Below are positions 1 through 7,393 of a stretch of 19,405 nucleotides of DNA, piece after piece. Under the pieces are notes generated by a model, which was given only the letters and a program-made list of their open reading frames with translations, was not told where the DNA came from and ran no database searches. Position 1 is the stretch's first letter; the number at the start of each line of letters is the position of its first letter. The translations under genes were made by a program, and so were the position numbers. The stretch spans positions 1 to 19,405 of the forward strand of contig CAZFAP010000088.1 in assembly GCA_964516325.1 (NCBI GenBank), read 5' to 3'. Source of the DNA: CAZFAP01 sp964516325 (GTDB lineage: Bacteria > Auribacterota > JABMQX01).

Positions 1-353
1 CGGCGTATAACCTCCATGCGAAGTCTCTCGTTCGCCCACATCCGCGCCTGGTGCAGAAGGTTCGATGCGCTGCGCGTCTCACCCATGCCGACCGCGTAGA
101 AGCGGACGCCTTCTTCCCCGCACCAGGCCACAAGGCACCCATGGTCAGCCAGCACCGAGATCGCAGCGTGGCTGACCGACACGCCGGGTCCGAGCATCAA
201 AAGAGCGAGATTGGCGCAGGGGACGGGCACTTTGCCCTCGGCATCGTGAATGGCAACCGCGCGGAGTTCTTGGTCAATGCGGCAGTGCTCGACGTAGAGG
301 TAGCTCAACCCGTCGCGGAACTTGGGGAGAACGTGGAGGTCTTGAGTTCTCAT
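1..353 (-). CDS. cas1: Cas1 integrase, type I-E (partial, N-terminal part only)
   Basis: The first ~117 residues of the spacer-acquisition integrase Cas1; the rest lies beyond the left edge. The translation is missing from a simple list of closed ORFs because it runs off the window. It reads MRTQDLHVLPKFRDG, then YLYVEHCRID, then LALLMLGPGVSVSHAA, then WCGEEGVRFYAVGMGETRS. These are hallmark segments of the Cas1e N-terminal beta-sandwich; the catalytic Glu/His/Asp of the C-terminal domain are not in view. Cas1 works with Cas2 to insert new spacers into the array. The ATG overlaps the cas6e stop as ATGA, and GGAGG lies 4-5 nt upstream, so translation is probably coupled to cas6e. In type I-E loci cas2 and then the array usually follow; here they would be to the left. 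An intact adaptation gene suggests a system able to acquire spacers, but the unseen part could be damaged. Confidence 0.93.
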   Translation of the reverse strand, partial: MRTQDLHVLPKFRDGLSYLYVEHCRIDQELRAVAIHDAEGKVPVPCANLALLMLGPGVSVSHAAISVLADHGCLVAWCGEEGVRFYAVGMGETRSASNLLHQARMWANERLRMEVIR

Positions 354-1195
354 GTCGCCTCCGCCGGGAGTGACGGCTTGACGGGCGCCACAGACAGAAG
401 GCCGAAGCCGAAAGCTTTCCCCGGCCCGATGCCCCGGACGAGGGTTTCCTGAAAACGGGCTGGGTCAGTGACCGTCAGGGTCCCGTCGTAACGCACAGAG
501 CGCAGGCGTTGCCCTTTGTCGTTGGCTGTGTCGTTCACATAGACGTATCCCGGCTGAACGGTGGTGGAATCCTTGACGATGGAGAATCCGGCTCGCTCCG
601 CTCGGCGAGCGAGCCATTCGTAGAGTTCCTCTGCCCGCACGGGGACGCGCTTCCCATGGCGTCCCTTCATTTTCTGGAGTTCCTCTTTCGTGCAACTTTG
701 TCGTTTGTCTTTCTTCATCGTATCAATCTTCTTTGTGGGATTCGCCACGAGACGGAACCGAAGATGTTGTCCCTTTGCGAAGCGGAGATCGAATGACTTG
801 ACCTGCGGGGGGGCCGCCAGAAGATAATCTGCGTTGTGAAAGGCGTAGTCCCAGTCCGGCTTGGCGGCGGACTGCACGAGAATCACGAACCCGCCGCCAG
901 GTTGCGGGTCCATGCGGAACAGAAACCCCTGGCTGAGGCCTCGGGGACGATGGACGTCCTTCAGCAGCTCTCGACCAACCACCTCCGCAGGATGGTCGGC
1001 GAGATGCCGCTGCTCGGGGAAGTCCTCGAGCCGGTACGGGGCAAGGAACTCCGGATCATTTCTTTTGCGCGAGTCGGACGGAAACGCCATGCACAGCCGC
1101 TGGTGGACACGATAGAGGTTTCGGAGCCACAGCCGCCCGGGCCGTGGCCGGTCCGGGTTTTGCCCGACATCAATCAAGAGCTGAGACAGCCACAC
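350..1195 (-). CDS. cas6e: Cas6e (Cse3/CasE) crRNA-processing endoribonuclease
   Basis: A 281-residue Cas6e, which cuts the pre-crRNA in each repeat and stays on the 3' hairpin as a Cascade subunit. The N-terminus MWLSQLLID matches the usual Cas6e opening. It is followed by LWLRNLYRVHQRLCMAF with Tyr28 and His31, in the place where family members carry the catalytic Tyr/His pair. The C-terminal glycine-rich loop GIGPGKAFGFGLL (about residues 255-267) is typical of Cas6. A basic stretch KKIDTMKKDKRQS (about residues 154-166) could contact RNA. At 281 residues it is longer than the ~200-residue E. coli protein. The start codon is GTG; it is chosen because AAGGAG (1203-1208) sits 7 nt upstream and because MWLS is the natural family start. 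It begins 21 nt after cas5-HNH and overlaps cas1 by 4 nt. Its presence implies crRNAs are still made. Confidence 0.93.
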   Translation of the reverse strand: MWLSQLLIDVGQNPDRPRPGRLWLRNLYRVHQRLCMAFPSDSRKRNDPEFLAPYRLEDFPEQRHLADHPAEVVGRELLKDVHRPRGLSQGFLFRMDPQPGGGFVILVQSAAKPDWDYAFHNADYLLAAPPQVKSFDLRFAKGQHLRFRLVANPTKKIDTMKKDKRQSCTKEELQKMKGRHGKRVPVRAEELYEWLARRAERAGFSIVKDSTTVQPGYVYVNDTANDKGQRLRSVRYDGTLTVTDPARFQETLVRGIGPGKAFGFGLLSVAPVKPSLPAEAT

Positions 1196-1202
1196 GTCAG
1201 TG

Positions 1203-1208
1203 CTCCTT
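1203..1208 (-). promoter_or_regulatory. Ribosome binding site of cas6e
   Basis: AAGGAG on the minus strand ends 7 nt before the GTG at 1195. It decides the non-ATG start of cas6e, because no ATG nearby preserves the conserved Cas6e N-terminus. Confidence 0.7.
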
Positions 1209-1216
1209 ATCTTGCG

Positions 1217-2347
1217 CTATAGAGGCGTGATGCTTAAAAAGCTGTCTTTGACCGCACGCGCACTTCTCAACAGTTTTCGTCGTTGGCCATGGCGTCGCTC
1301 TTTCAGAAGGCGCTCGATCTGACTGAGTATCATGTCCCGTTGAGCCGGGTCTGAGGGGTCAACCCTGTGCGATCTCATGTCGCGGCCATATTCCAGCATG
1401 CTGCAGGCATCGTGACATATCTCGCACAACGAACGCACGTCAGAGTCAGTCTCGTGTCCCGTGTTTTCATAGCTGACATGATGCACGTCGGTGGCAGGTG
1501 ATTTGCAGAAAACGCAGAGATGGTGGTCGAGCCTTAGCCGGCTTGCGGTTGCGGCCTTCCATTGTGGGGAATTGTAGTCCGGTCGAGGTGTGTAGGGCCG
1601 GGCCAAGGGCTTTTGAGTCTCATGCCCCACAGACACGGTAACCTGACTTTTGACAACCAACCGGGGACCATAGCTGTAGAAACCGAACGCTGTGGGCACA
1701 TCGTAGACGAGCCGAGCTCCCGAAGGGGGCTGTGACCCCGGAGGGTGTTCTGTATAGGTGTCGAGCGTCCGCGTCGCACCCTTATCGTGACGGTCAATAG
1801 CTTCGATTCTCGCTTGCCAGGGAATTGACGAAAGCGCTTCGGTCAGCGTGTCGAAGCTTCCGGTTCCGGCAAAAACAGGCTCTGCGGGGACGCAGCACTT
1901 TCGACCGAGAAACACGGGCCAGGTCGGATTTTGGAGGGCAGCGGCGCAATCGCTGACCGTGTCTGTATTGCCTTGGACCGCGACCAGAAATGAGGCATCG
2001 TAGAGATATTGGCGGCGGGAGAGCAGGGTTTCGTATTCGCCGGTCTTCGCCGTTTTTTTGATTTTCCCGTCAGCCCTTCGGATGCCGATCTTGGCTCCGG
2101 CGGTGTGGTAATCCCAATCCAAAGTTCCACTCCGGTCCACGCGCACGCCCATGAGCAGCGGAGTCAGCGGCTTAAGCGCCTCTGGTGAATGTTCACGACG
2201 AACACCCATGGCGCAGAGCAGCATCCCAAGGACGCCGGACTTGCTTGGGTGATGCTGCGTGCGGCGCAACTGGAAACGGGACGATGTTCCCCACGATTGC
2301 ATAGGGCCCGCCAGTCGGAGGAACAGTGTGCTCTGATTACTGCTCAT
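1217..2347 (-). CDS. cas5: Cas5-HNH: type I-E Cas5 fused to a C-terminal HNH endonuclease
   Basis: A 376-residue fusion. Residues 1 to about 235 are a type I-E Cas5: LFLRLAGPMQSWG at 8-20 is the family signature, then the SKSGVLGML segment (35-43) and the SYGPRLVVK end (225-233). Cas5 caps the crRNA 5' handle and contacts Cas8. Ordinary Cas5e ends near 225-250 residues. Here a further ~140 residues follow, with a complete HNH (beta-beta-alpha metal) domain: CVFC (Cys278, Cys281), DVHH (His289, His290), Asp303 in SDVRSLC, and CEICH (Cys308, Cys311, His312). The four cysteines probably bind structural zinc; the histidines and Asp303 are the expected catalytic and metal ligands. A basic tail follows (ERRHGQRRKLLRSARAVKD and neighbours, about 350-368). 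The ATG overlaps the cas7 stop as ATGA, with AAGGAGG 7 nt upstream. The architecture matches the reported Cas5-HNH type I-E systems, where HNH cutting replaces Cas3. DNA cutting by this protein is inferred, not shown. Confidence 0.95.
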   Translation of the reverse strand: MSSNQSTLFLRLAGPMQSWGTSSRFQLRRTQHHPSKSGVLGMLLCAMGVRREHSPEALKPLTPLLMGVRVDRSGTLDWDYHTAGAKIGIRRADGKIKKTAKTGEYETLLSRRQYLYDASFLVAVQGNTDTVSDCAAALQNPTWPVFLGRKCCVPAEPVFAGTGSFDTLTEALSSIPWQARIEAIDRHDKGATRTLDTYTEHPPGSQPPSGARLVYDVPTAFGFYSYGPRLVVKSQVTVSVGHETQKPLARPYTPRPDYNSPQWKAATASRLRLDHHLCVFCKSPATDVHHVSYENTGHETDSDVRSLCEICHDACSMLEYGRDMRSHRVDPSDPAQRDMILSQIERLLKERRHGQRRKLLRSARAVKDSFLSITPL

Positions 2348-3594
2348 GCGGCACCCTCCTTAAGGAGTTCAGCAACTGAGCTGACGAGGTCATCGAGTGT
2401 GTCAACTCGGTTCGCTCCTACCATATCGACTGAAGCAGACCCCACTGCCAGGAGGACCCGGCGCATGTCTGGGGGCGCGAACGCCTTCACAACGGTGTTG
2501 ATGTAGCCGCCCAGTGCCTTTGCAGATTCAGCCATGAGGTTGAGGCCTTCCACAGGGTTCAGGAAAGCATTGGCATAGCTGATTGGACGTTTAAGCTTGG
2601 ATACTTCGATAAGGATGAGTTCAGGGACGCCGTGCGCGGCAAAGCTATTCTGTTTTCCGGTGGGATTGGCGAGTGCCGCGGCGCGGACAAGGACTCCGGC
2701 AGCGTGTGCCGCCTCGTCTCCCTCCCAGGTCAGACGTTTCTTCAAGGCGTCAACGTCCAGGTTGAGATATTTGTAGTAAACGGCGGAATCGAAGAACGTT
2801 TCGTGCTCTCCGGAGCCCACAAAGCCGGCACCTGTCCTCTCTGTCTGAGTCGTTGCGAATTCCACCTTCTTCTCGTCCACCGCAGTGAAATAGTCGCTTT
2901 CGATAATGGCCTCGTGCGTGCTGATTGCATGCGCCACCTGGCATGCTGCCTCGACGTTCACAACCAGATCGCTGGTGGTCATTCTTCCGAACAGGCCGAT
3001 ATCAACTGTGAGGGACCCGCTCTTCTTAAAAATCTCATTTTCGAATTCCTGCATATCCTTCTTATGCTTCTCTCTGTCCTTCTTCTTTCCATTCAGCCAG
3101 GCCTTGTACACGTCACCTTTGTTATTCATCAGGTCTGCGATCAGCGCGGCAATCTCTTTGGTAAAGGGTGGCGGGAAAAAGACCAGTTGGCCTGTCTGAT
3201 CCGTAGGAGAGGAGCCTTGGGAAGACTCTTGGTCCTCCTTATCCTCTCCTGCCTCCTCTGATTCGCCTTTGGTTTTTTCAGCCTTAAATTTCTTAGCAAG
3301 GGCGGCCTTCATTTTGTTTAACTCATCGTCGCAAACATCGGATTTTATCTTCCTCAGTTCGTCGGCTACCATCCGGGGAAGGTACGTTGTCCTGACGGAG
3401 AGGGCGTCACCGAACGCCTCCTTGAACTGCATGGAATGACGGATGTTTCGCTTGAGACACTGACTGCTGATACGGCCGCGCGTCACACCGCCGAAGATGC
3501 ACTTCTTCGGCTGCCCTGTCTCGTCCCGGTTGAGGTTTCCGGGCGGCATGCTCTGCAGGATATGAATCTGGAGGAACTTGTAAGTGCCTTTCAT
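2344..3594 (-). CDS. cas7: Cas7e (Cse4/CasC) Cascade backbone subunit
   Basis: A 416-residue Cas7 of type I-E, the repeated subunit that coats the crRNA spacer. The segment KKCIFGGVTRGRISSQCLKR (about residues 30-49) is the conserved Cas7/Cse4/Csd2 motif, with DIGLFGRM and SYANAFLNPV further on. It opens MKGTYKFLQIHILQSMPPGNL, the usual family start. A longer reading from 3636 exists, but its first 14 residues overlap the cas8e stop and look non-native, while AAAGGAG (3602-3608) lies 7 nt before the ATG at 3594. The protein exceeds E. coli CasC (363 residues). A highly charged insertion at about residues 100-135, rich in Lys, Glu, Asp and Ser, accounts for part of the difference. It starts 22 nt after cas8e, so no separate cas11 gene fits between, and it overlaps cas5-HNH as ATGA. 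Confidence 0.94.
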   Translation of the reverse strand: MKGTYKFLQIHILQSMPPGNLNRDETGQPKKCIFGGVTRGRISSQCLKRNIRHSMQFKEAFGDALSVRTTYLPRMVADELRKIKSDVCDDELNKMKAALAKKFKAEKTKGESEEAGEDKEDQESSQGSSPTDQTGQLVFFPPPFTKEIAALIADLMNNKGDVYKAWLNGKKKDREKHKKDMQEFENEIFKKSGSLTVDIGLFGRMTTSDLVVNVEAACQVAHAISTHEAIIESDYFTAVDEKKVEFATTQTERTGAGFVGSGEHETFFDSAVYYKYLNLDVDALKKRLTWEGDEAAHAAGVLVRAAALANPTGKQNSFAAHGVPELILIEVSKLKRPISYANAFLNPVEGLNLMAESAKALGGYINTVVKAFAPPDMRRVLLAVGSASVDMVGANRVDTLDDLVSSVAELLKEGAA

Positions 3595-3601
3595 GTGATT
3601 T

Positions 3602-3608
3602 CTCCTTT
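3602..3608 (-). promoter_or_regulatory. Ribosome binding site of cas7
   Basis: AAAGGAG on the minus strand lies 7 nt upstream of the ATG at 3594. It supports that start over the upstream one at 3636, which would overlap the end of cas8e. Confidence 0.7.
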
Positions 3609-3616
3609 CCTCAGCT

Positions 3617-5215
3617 TTAGTCGAGCAATTGGTCAAGAGCCTGACAAAGACCTATCCAGTCAACCGGCTGTGGATGTCGGCAGCGCGTATTCCCATCGAG
3701 TGCGCCCCGCAGAACCGCTTGGAGCCGCCGTCCGCGAGGAAACGAGACTGGGTAACGAGACGTCCGGGCACCCTCATTCACCTGCCGTTTCGGCAACAGG
3801 CGTAGCGGACAGAAGTCGGCGTCTGGATCAAGGACGCGAAGATGGGCAGGGACGGCGGCCATGAGTTTGAGAACTAACCAGGCCGAATTCCGAGATGGAA
3901 GTCCACGGATTTTCCTATCACGAAGGCCCCAATATAAGCCGCTGAGCACGTCGAAGGCCGCTGGAGACTCCTCCATCTGGCGGTAAGCCGCGTTGGAGAG
4001 TGCGGCCCAATCCGCACACGTCAGAAGGCTTACAGCCGCATTCACAAAGAGCTTAACACCCTTGGGAGGACGAACTCTCTCGGGTTCTTTCCAGCCGTCC
4101 AGGCCTTCTGTGCTGGACGGCCGGTCTGGGGGTACCAACGCGCGAATCGTCTGTGCCGAAACGTTTGCCAACTCAAGTTGCCGATGATCAAAGGTTTTGT
4201 TGTTCCCGGGATTCGTACATGGGACGACCAACAGCCAGCCCTCGTGCGCGGGGTTCTTCAGGACTACCCTCGATTTGGGACTCGGGTCCTCATCCACCAG
4301 GTACTGGAGGTCACGCCCGGTCAAAGCGAATTCCTCTTTGGTGCTCTTAATGGTCTTGAAATCTGCGACATAGAAGGCCGCCGGGTCTTCCCACTGGAAC
4401 AGTTTGCTGTCGGACCGCTTTTGGGTGTCTTCGTTCTTCCTATACACGATTTCCCCGACGGTAGGCACGTTTCTCTCACCGCAGTACCAGCAGACGCCTC
4501 TTTGGGATGGGGGCAGGAGGATGCGCCTGGGATTCCACGTGAGGGCTTCGAGGTACGGGATTGGCTTGGTCGAATCAGTTGGCTTAAAGTGGCCAAACCA
4601 CTTCGCTTCACCCGCTCTGGCATCCAGCGGCACAAGGTTCAGGCCAACCGTCATTGCCAGGGTATCAGCGGTTGCGAATGCCATGATTGGTGGGGCGTTG
4701 TGCACCGAGGGAGTCAGCCCAGCGCCGCCTGCCTGGGTCCACGGAACCACACGCAGCATGCCAAGAGTTGCGCAGGGGAGGCATAGGCGCATATTCTCAT
4801 CGTCGCCGTGGTGGAAGTGGGCTATGTTGCTGCCTGAAGCAAGCTCAGCGAACAAAGAACCGACTGACTTTTTCTCATTTTTCCCGCGGGCAGAAGGGTC
4901 TTGCAGGAATGGGGATTGCTTGTCGAAAAGATCAAAACAATGGGCTTTGTTCCCCACCGCGTTCACCACCTCGCTCGGTATCGCGCCCCCGAGAACCGAG
5001 TCCCGGAGGTGTTCCACACCTCCGGCCAAGTCCGCTTTCCAGTAAAGCAAGGTGAGTAGGAAACGGTGCACCGAGAATAGGTCAAGAGGACTTGCCAAGG
5101 TGATGCAGCGAATTTCTGTTGCTCGTTCGAGAGCCTCTATAGCGCCCGCGCGGCGGTACTTCCCATCCCTCATTAGAACTGGAATCCACCGCTCTTCGAG
5201 CAGGTTATAGTTCAT
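3617..5215 (-). CDS. cas8e: Cas8e (Cse1/CasA) large subunit of Cascade
   Basis: A 532-residue Cse1, the subunit that reads the PAM and, in ordinary systems, recruits Cas3. The start MNYNLLEERWIPVLMRDG is the classic Cse1 opening (N-L-x-x-x-x-W-I-P-V). CFDLFDKQSPFLQ (93-105) is the next hallmark, and GGAGLTPSVHNAPPI (163-177) corresponds to the conserved internal core. Two CxxC pairs, Cys145/Cys148 and Cys242/Cys245, could form one zinc site, as in some Cse1 variants. The region after about residue 385 should be the C-terminal helical bundle. It ends in PQPVDWIGLCQALDQLLD, which loosely recalls Cse2 C-terminal helices; I cannot establish homology by eye. GGAGG is 6 nt from the ATG. It is the first gene of the operon, and no cas3 or cas11 flanks it. 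Length is close to E. coli CasA (502). Confidence 0.93.
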   Translation of the reverse strand: MNYNLLEERWIPVLMRDGKYRRAGAIEALERATEIRCITLASPLDLFSVHRFLLTLLYWKADLAGGVEHLRDSVLGGAIPSEVVNAVGNKAHCFDLFDKQSPFLQDPSARGKNEKKSVGSLFAELASGSNIAHFHHGDDENMRLCLPCATLGMLRVVPWTQAGGAGLTPSVHNAPPIMAFATADTLAMTVGLNLVPLDARAGEAKWFGHFKPTDSTKPIPYLEALTWNPRRILLPPSQRGVCWYCGERNVPTVGEIVYRKNEDTQKRSDSKLFQWEDPAAFYVADFKTIKSTKEEFALTGRDLQYLVDEDPSPKSRVVLKNPAHEGWLLVVPCTNPGNNKTFDHRQLELANVSAQTIRALVPPDRPSSTEGLDGWKEPERVRPPKGVKLFVNAAVSLLTCADWAALSNAAYRQMEESPAAFDVLSGLYWGLRDRKIRGLPSRNSAWLVLKLMAAVPAHLRVLDPDADFCPLRLLPKRQVNEGARTSRYPVSFPRGRRLQAVLRGALDGNTRCRHPQPVDWIGLCQALDQLLD

Positions 5216-5289
5216 GCACCCCCTCCAACACGCTCCCGCCGCTGATGTGGCCGACGGGGTTGTGAAGTTCCCGATGGGAGCATATCAAG

Positions 5290-5309
5290 TGCCTGGCGAT
5301 TCCCAGGCA
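5290..5309. repeat. Perfect inverted repeat in the cas leader
   Basis: TGCCTGG and CCAGGCA form a 7-bp perfect inverted repeat around the 6-nt centre CGATTC. It lies 75 nt upstream of the cas8e ATG, downstream of the candidate cas promoter, so it would be transcribed as a hairpin in the mRNA leader. It could equally be an operator. No T-tract follows on the minus strand, so a simple terminator is unlikely. Confidence 0.45.
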
Positions 5310-5346
5310 TGCGTCCTATTTCACTCACTCCCCATACTTCGCGCGA

Positions 5347-5375
5347 TTTATTGCAAGTCTCGGTTCCCAAGTCAA
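5347..5375 (-). promoter_or_regulatory. Candidate sigma70-type promoter of the cas operon
   Basis: On the minus strand, TTGACT (5370-5375, 5 of 6 consensus bases) is separated by 17 nt from AATAAA (5347-5352, 4 of 6). Transcription would begin near 5340, giving a leader of about 125 nt before cas8e that contains the inverted repeat at 5290-5309. Found by eye, so a chance match is possible. Confidence 0.4.
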
Positions 5376-5788
5376 GGAGTATTTGCCTTCCAGGTCATGT
5401 CAGTCCTTGGCCCGATGGCGCGTACGCCGTGAGCGCGCCGACACAATCCTCTGTTACTGCAGCAGGACATGCGGCCAGAGTAATTATGACACTTCAGACC
5501 TTCTGAGCAACAGCCATTCAAAAGCGGAAAATGGGCGCACTTCCACGACACGCCACCGTGGTTGCCCTAACCGCCAGAAATGCCATCTGCATTGTCCTAC
5601 TCCCCACGGCAGAACTTGGAGGTCCGGCAGCGCGCACTCGTCCGGGTCGAGCGTGCCGGGTAAGCAGCTTTGTCCCTCTTCTCAATGATGCACCCTGAAG
5701 AGCCGGACATGAGGTCTGTCTTGCGCCAGAGGCGGCGACCGACTCCAGTTCGGCCCCCAGTCGGAGCCAGAACGATGGCAGAACCTCC

Positions 5789-5817
5789 TTGTGGACGGCA
5801 GTCAAGGCGGGTACAAT
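5789..5817 (+). promoter_or_regulatory. Candidate promoter of the Gfo/Idh gene
   Basis: TTGTGG (5789-5794, 3 of 6) is followed after 17 nt by TACAAT (5812-5817, 5 of 6). The start would be near 5824, about 78 nt before the ATG at 5902. The weak -35 makes this a modest candidate. Confidence 0.33.
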
Positions 5818-5901
5818 CACGCGCGGAATCAGTCGAATAAACGATGGTCGCACATGCGCGAGATATAGACAGACCCAAGCGACGTTCAAGGGAGGTGACC
5901 G

Positions 5902-7209
<1,308 letters not shown>

Positions 7210-7306
7210 GAGCTCTTTTCGGCTCGGTTTTTCGGGCTATCAATTGAGCACGGACTGAGCGTCCTTCCGGAGCACTGTGGCCGAATCCACGGTCAGGCCG
7301 GGCGGA

Positions 7307-7335
7307 TTGACCGCACTCGGGACCGCGGATAATAT
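7307..7335 (+). promoter_or_regulatory. Candidate promoter of the GH42 gene
   Basis: TTGACC (7307-7312, 5 of 6) is followed by TAATAT (7330-7335, 4 of 6; 17-nt spacer) or GATAAT (7329-7334, 5 of 6; 16-nt spacer). Transcription would start near 7341. The site lies inside the possible N-terminal extension of the ORF and therefore favours the downstream start at 7394. Confidence 0.45.
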
Positions 7336-7393
7336 GGCTACCATCGAGTCTATGGGAGTGGGATTGAAGAACCGCCTGAAGAAAGGGAACGCC

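Larger units (their letters stand above)
5216..5901. other. Divergent intergenic region between the cas operon and the Gfo/Idh gene
   Basis: This 686-bp stretch has no ORF with a recognisable product on either strand. The longest candidates (for example 5518-5910 minus) are Arg/Ser/Pro-rich, without a convincing start signal. I saw no direct repeats of the 28-29 nt type, no tRNA, no transposase remnant and no cas3 fragment. It contains a candidate cas promoter (minus), an inverted repeat in the cas leader and a candidate promoter for the plus-strand gene. Confidence 0.7.

Noticed and set aside
51..452. 133-residue plus-strand ORF at the left edge
   Set aside because: It is antisense to cas1 and the end of cas6e, whose minus-strand translations are clearly recognisable; its own product has no family features.
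3862..3976. Internal starts in cas8e that could make a Cas11-like protein
   Set aside because: Both in-frame ATG codons (3976 and 3862) lack a Shine-Dalgarno sequence, and the second would give only 81 residues; kept only as a hypothesis.
5216..5901. Possible CRISPR array or leader beside cas8e
   Set aside because: No unit of 28-29 nt recurs, and no spaced repeats were found; the array is expected beyond cas2, left of the window.
7210..7240. GAGC/GCTC hairpin followed by GGTTTTT after the Gfo/Idh gene
   Set aside because: The stem is only 4 bp with an 8-nt loop; too weak to call an intrinsic terminator.
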